Source: SIG603 sp964369415 (GTDB lineage: Bacteria > Bacillota > Clostridia > Oscillospirales > Acutalibacteraceae). Taken from it: a DNA stretch of 64,000 bases. Both the position numbers and the translations under genes were made by a program. Shown here piece by piece: positions 60,510-64,000 of the stretch. Below the pieces are notes generated by a model. That model was not told the origin of the DNA, ran no database searches, and was given only the letters and a program-made list of their open reading frames with translations. Numbering within the stretch: the first letter of the stretch is position 1; the number at the start of each line of letters is the position of its first letter. The DNA lies in NCBI GenBank assembly GCA_964369415.1, contig CAYJFP010000001.1, forward strand, positions 62,001 to 126,000, read 5' to 3'.

Positions 60510-61724
60510 ATGGCATTAATAGTACAAAAATTTGGCGGAACATCTGTAAAAGATGCCGAGAGAATTTTTAACGTTGCAGACATTGTAACAAAAACTTACG
60601 ACCAGGGAAATCAAGTTGTGGTGGTAGTTTCAGCTCAAGGTGACACGACAGACGATTTCATCGAAAAAGCCGATGAAATTAATCCGACACCATCAAAAAG
60701 AGAGATGGATATGCTTCTTTCAGCAGGTGAGCAAATTTCTGCTTCCTTACTAGCTATGGCGATTGAGAAACTCGGCTATCCGGTAATCTCACTTCTAGGC
60801 TGGCAAGCGGGCTTTGTGACAACTTCTGACTACGGTTCGGCTAGAATCAAGAAGTTAAATCCACAAAGAATCAAGAAAGAAGTCGACAAAAAGAACATCG
60901 TCATCGTGACAGGTTTCCAAGGAACTAACAAGTATGACGACATGACTACACTAGGTAGAGGCGGCTCTGATACAAGCGCAGTTGCCATTGCAGCGGCTAT
61001 GAAGGCTGACAGATGCCAAATTTTTACAGATGTTAACGGTGTTTACACCGCTGACCCTAGAAAAATCAAAAACGCAGTTAAACTTGACTCCATATCTTAC
61101 GACGAAATGTTAGAGCTTGCGACACTAGGCGCACAAGTTCTTCACAACCGCTCTGTAGAAATGGCTAAAAAATATCAAATCGAATTGGAGGTTCTCTCCA
61201 GTTTAACCCGTGAACCGGGAACTATTGTTAAGGAGGAAAATAAAGTGGAAAAAATGCTAATAAACGGTGTTGCAAAAGATGACAACATTGCAAGAATTTC
61301 AATAGTAGGGGTACCGGATAGACCAGGTCTAGCCTTTAAAATCTTCTCAAAACTTGCCGCTAAAAACGTTAATATAGACATCATTTTACAATCAATCGGC
61401 AGAAACGGAACTAAGGACATCAGCTTTACAACTGAAAAATCAAAGCTTCCTACAGCTCTTGAAATTTTAGAAAGCTATGCCGAGAAACTAGGCGCATCGA
61501 GCATTGTTACCGACGACAACGTTGCAAAAGTTTCAATCGTAGGCGCTGGCATGGAGAGCAATCCTGGCGTTGCCGCTCAAATGTTTGAAGCAATGTACGA
61601 AAACGACATCAACATTCAAATGATTTCAACAAGCGAAATTAAAATTTCACTTCTAATCGACAAAGCAAGCGGAGACAGAGCAGTAGCCGCAATTCATAGC
61701 AAATTCTTTGACGACATGAACTGA
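60510..61724 (+). CDS. lysC: Aspartokinase
   Basis: First step of the aspartate family. 404 residues from the ATG at 60510 (AGGAGG upstream; an earlier in-frame ATG at 60471 lies inside thrB). Catalytic domain with QKFGGTSVKDAERI (5-18) and TTLGRGGSDTSAVA (about 147-160), then two ACT domains (about 262-335 and 345-404). Within the gene AAGGAGG (61230-61236) lies eight bases before a GTG at codon 246, in frame, so a second product of 159 residues is likely, as in the Bacillus LysC alpha/beta pair. Confidence 0.95.
   Translation: MALIVQKFGGTSVKDAERIFNVADIVTKTYDQGNQVVVVVSAQGDTTDDFIEKADEINPTPSKREMDMLLSAGEQISASLLAMAIEKLGYPVISLLGWQAGFVTTSDYGSARIKKLNPQRIKKEVDKKNIVIVTGFQGTNKYDDMTTLGRGGSDTSAVAIAAAMKADRCQIFTDVNGVYTADPRKIKNAVKLDSISYDEMLELATLGAQVLHNRSVEMAKKYQIELEVLSSLTREPGTIVKEENKVEKMLINGVAKDDNIARISIVGVPDRPGLAFKIFSKLAAKNVNIDIILQSIGRNGTKDISFTTEKSKLPTALEILESYAEKLGASSIVTDDNVAKVSIVGAGMESNPGVAAQMFEAMYENDINIQMISTSEIKISLLIDKASGDRAVAAIHSKFFDDMN
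61245..61724 (+). CDS. Putative internal aspartokinase beta subunit
   Basis: In-frame GTG at 61245 with a perfect AAGGAGG and eight-base spacing inside lysC, followed by the two ACT domains. 159 residues, close to the beta subunit known from Bacillus aspartokinase II. Seen directly: the site. Inferred: that it is used in vivo. Confidence 0.65.
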   Translation: MEKMLINGVAKDDNIARISIVGVPDRPGLAFKIFSKLAAKNVNIDIILQSIGRNGTKDISFTTEKSKLPTALEILESYAEKLGASSIVTDDNVAKVSIVGAGMESNPGVAAQMFEAMYENDINIQMISTSEIKISLLIDKASGDRAVAAIHSKFFDDMN

Positions 61725-61736
61725 TAAACTAATATT

Positions 61737-61775
61737 AAAACCGCCCTTAGCGCATAGGCTAAGGGCGGTTTATTT
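61737..61775 (+). terminator. Terminator of the ACT-hom-thrB-lysC operon
   Basis: AAACCGCCCTTAGC pairs perfectly with GCTAAGGGCGGTTT (loop GCATAG), followed by ATTTTTTT. Strong. Confidence 0.92.
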
Positions 61776-61794
61776 TTTTACTAAATTAACTTCA

Positions 61795-62823
61795 TTAATA
61801 TTTCACTTCAACCGGTTCTCTTTTTTCTGCCGATTCCATTATCGCCAAAATTGCAAGAGTGGTATTTGCCGCATCTTTAATGCTAACTTTAAAGTCCTCA
61901 CCTGTAATCAGACAGTCCACAAAACTCCTGATACTCTCAAAAGCAAATCCTTTTGGCACACCAAAAACCGAGTTTTGAACTATCACATCAGGCACGCTCA
62001 CTTTTTCATCGGTAAACTTCTGTATCATATTATGATGGCTTGTATCGATAGATATCATGCCCTTTGTGCCCAAAATATTACACTTCATGTCATTTACGCA
62101 TGGGTTTGCATTAGGTGTTATCCAACCGTTTTCCATCTGTGCAATTCCACCTTTAGAAAACTCAATAGTGGTTAGATACTCGTCAACCGTGTCAACTCCC
62201 ATACCCTTCAAAATTCCACTTCGGCTAACTGCATACACTCTCTTTACCTCATCTTCAAAAAGCCACCTTAAAGTATCTAGGCTATGACTTCCCAAAAACC
62301 ACAAAATAGAGGATTTTGCCGCCCATGGAAGTAAGTCTGTCGCTACCCACTTAATATCGTTAAGCCTAAAATAGCCACTGTAAACTTCACCGAGCTCTCC
62401 GCTTTTAATACTTTCATACGCACTGTTAAAAGGCGGACTCCATCTATTATGTAAATCTATCATAGCTCTAATGTTATTTCTTTCAAATGCTTCAACCATT
62501 TTTGCTACATCTTCTCTGGTTGTAGCAATGGGTTTTTCAACTAGGACATGCTTTTTTGCCTCTGCCGCCATTATTGCCATTTCTGCATGGGCAAAATCTG
62601 GAGTGACTATCGCCACAGCATCGCATCCCGACTTTAAAAACATTTCACTATAGTCTTTATACGCATTTGCTATTCCTAGCTTAGACGCCATTGCCTGTGC
62701 TTTATCAAAATCTCTGTCGTACACCGCCACAACCTCTGCAAAAGGATGTGAATTATAAATTTTTGCGTGATTTTCGCCCCAAGTACCTGCTCCAATAATT
62801 GCAATTTTTAGCTTACTGTTCAT
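61795..62823 (-). CDS. Gfo/Idh/MocA family oxidoreductase III
   Basis: 342 residues with Rossmann motif GAGTWGENHAKIY (11-23), EKP near 97-99 and WFLGSHSLDTLRWLF in the C-terminal domain. Substrate unknown; the Asp and His near 181-186 take the active-site place. No other sugar gene is adjacent. It is convergent with lysC. Confidence 0.85.
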   Translation of the reverse strand: MNSKLKIAIIGAGTWGENHAKIYNSHPFAEVVAVYDRDFDKAQAMASKLGIANAYKDYSEMFLKSGCDAVAIVTPDFAHAEMAIMAAEAKKHVLVEKPIATTREDVAKMVEAFERNNIRAMIDLHNRWSPPFNSAYESIKSGELGEVYSGYFRLNDIKWVATDLLPWAAKSSILWFLGSHSLDTLRWLFEDEVKRVYAVSRSGILKGMGVDTVDEYLTTIEFSKGGIAQMENGWITPNANPCVNDMKCNILGTKGMISIDTSHHNMIQKFTDEKVSVPDVIVQNSVFGVPKGFAFESIRSFVDCLITGEDFKVSIKDAANTTLAILAIMESAEKREPVEVKY

Positions 62824-62946
62824 ACTTTTCTACCTCTTTCATCAAGTCAAAAATATTATCACACTGCAAACTTCCATTCCGCTTACTCAAACAACTATAT
62901 TAAAAATTTACGCTTGTCCTTAAACTATATCACTTTATATTTTAGT

Positions 62947-64000
62947 TTACTTTCCTATGTCAGTTCTAAAGTGTGCACCCTCAAAGTGAATTTTATCCAC
63001 TGCTGCATAGGCGTTTTTAAGGGCTGTTTCTAGATTTTCTGCTTTTGCAGTTACGCCTAAAACTCTTCCGCCATTTGTCACTATGTTTCCGTTTTCTTCC
63101 TTAGTGCCAGCGTGGTAAACCACGGCATTTTCTACCTGTCCTTTTTCATTAAGACCTGAAATTTCAAGCCCCTTCGGATAAGCCTTCGGGTATCCCGGAC
63201 TTGCCATTACGACACATGCACAAGCTCCGTCTTCCCATTTTATTTCTAAATCAGAAAGTTTATCATCGCATATCGCAAGTAAAATGTCTACCAAATCAGT
63301 TTTGAGCATTGGAAGCACTACTTGAGTTTCAGGGTCGCCAAATCTTGCGTTATATTCGATGACTTTAGGGCCGTTTTGAGTAAGCATAAGTCCAAAATAT
63401 AGACAACCTTTAAACGGTCTATTTTCGCTAATCATCGCATTTATTGTCGGCATAAATATAGTATCCATGCAGATTTTCGCTATTTCATCGGTGTAAAATG
63501 GGTTAGGACTAATCGTGCCCATGCCACCAGTATTTAGGCCTTTATTCCCGTCATATGCCCTTTTATGGTCTTTCGAGCTAATCATCGGCTTGACTGTTTT
63601 CCCGTCCGTAAATGCCAAAACAGAAACTTCTGGGCCTGTTAAAAACTCTTCGATAACGATTTTATTTCCAGATTCGCCGAACATTTTGTCTTCCATGATG
63701 TCTCTTACCGCTTTTTCTGAATCTTCAAAACTCTCGGCAATTATAACGCCTTTACCTAGTGCAAGGCCGTCCGCCTTTACGACAATCGGAAATTTATTAT
63801 TCTCTTTTATAAATTTAATTGCTTCATCGCTGTTGTCAAAAACTTCGTAAAGCGCTGTCGGAATAGCATATTTTTTCATCAAATCCTTTGAGAAAACCTT
63901 GCTGCTCTCAATTTCTGCCGCATTTTTTCTAGGGCCAAAAGTCTTAATTCCAACCGCTTCTACTGCGTCTACCATTCCGCCTGCCAGTGGGTCATCTGGC
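62947..64000 (-). CDS. purD: Phosphoribosylamine-glycine ligase (3' part, runs off the right edge)
   Basis: The C-terminal portion of PurD (351 codons visible); the start lies beyond 64000. In the visible part PLAGGMVDAVEAVGIKTFGP (read through the window edge) continues with FSKDLMKKYAIPTA, VKADGLALGKGV, the ATP-grasp EEFLTGPEVSVLAF and YNARFGDPETQVVLP. Third step of de novo purine synthesis. Confidence 0.94.
   Translation of the reverse strand, partial: PDDPLAGGMVDAVEAVGIKTFGPRKNAAEIESSKVFSKDLMKKYAIPTALYEVFDNSDEAIKFIKENNKFPIVVKADGLALGKGVIIAESFEDSEKAVRDIMEDKMFGESGNKIVIEEFLTGPEVSVLAFTDGKTVKPMISSKDHKRAYDGNKGLNTGGMGTISPNPFYTDEIAKICMDTIFMPTINAMISENRPFKGCLYFGLMLTQNGPKVIEYNARFGDPETQVVLPMLKTDLVDILLAICDDKLSDLEIKWEDGACACVVMASPGYPKAYPKGLEISGLNEKGQVENAVVYHAGTKEENGNIVTNGGRVLGVTAKAENLETALKNAYAAVDKIHFEGAHFRTDIGK

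Noticed and set aside
1..64000. tRNA, rRNA, prophage or insertion sequence genes
   Set aside because: None found by eye; no cloverleaf-like segments with CCA ends, no transposase, integrase or phage-like proteins.

Overview
The window is about 64 kb of low-GC chromosomal DNA from an anaerobic, endospore-forming Firmicute of the class Clostridia. The evidence is the AT-rich composition, strong Shine-Dalgarno sites (GGAGG), frequent GTG and TTG starts, an alpha/beta-type small acid-soluble spore protein, indolepyruvate:ferredoxin oxidoreductase (an anaerobic enzyme) and a standard Firmicute S10-spc-alpha ribosomal protein cluster. Two runs of exactly 100 Ns (10989-11088 and 52643-52742) show that this is a scaffolded draft, probably a metagenome-derived genome. 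No rRNA, tRNA, CRISPR array, prophage or transposase was seen.

Layout. 1-10.8 kb: a partial family-10-like glycosidase, a HAD nucleotidase, aroE-aroK (shikimate), acpP, an MFS exporter divergent from mntP (Mn export), an Lgt-like membrane protein, a DUF4190 protein, a GH2 beta-galactosidase, a DHH phosphoesterase and lexA. 10.8-11.6 kb: a tandem array of about 102-bp units broken by the first N gap, then a candidate small RNA with two C-rich motifs. 11.67-18.73 kb: a seven-gene plus-strand operon with two TIM-barrel sugar isomerases, two Gfo/Idh/MocA dehydrogenases, uxuA, an SDR fructuronate reductase (uxuB-like) and uxaC. It looks like a system that frees and catabolises hexuronates. 18.9-21.7 kb: a second candidate RNA, prmC, a membrane diguanylate cyclase and a two-TM small protein. 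21.9-37.8 kb: rplQ back to rpsJ on the minus strand (S10, spc and alpha operons with secY, adk, map, infA), preceded by a leader of about 320 nt with a strong promoter and an internal terminator. 38.0-44.6 kb: a minus-strand surface-polysaccharide cluster (rfbC, rfbB, a WbsX-type protein, GT2, GDPD, GH43).

45.5-51.0 kb: paaK-iorA-iorB-paaK-ACT, an aromatic amino-acid fermentation module: aryl-pyruvates are oxidised to aryl-acetyl-CoA and two CoA ligases could recover ATP. 51.0-57.7 kb: dCMP deaminase, a DUF3810 metalloprotease-like protein, the second N gap, an ArsR/permease pair, a spore protein, a BofC-like protein and a class A penicillin-binding protein with a Pro/Thr-rich repeat tail. 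57.8-61.8 kb: ACT regulator-hom-thrB-lysC, in which lysC carries a strong internal ribosome-binding site for a beta subunit. 61.8-64 kb: a Gfo/Idh/MocA oxidoreductase and the 3' part of purD.

The observations most worth follow-up are the repeat array in front of lexA, the C-rich small RNA candidate, the doubled dehydrogenase/isomerase pairs fused to a uronate pathway, the aromatic fermentation module, and the internal start in lysC.
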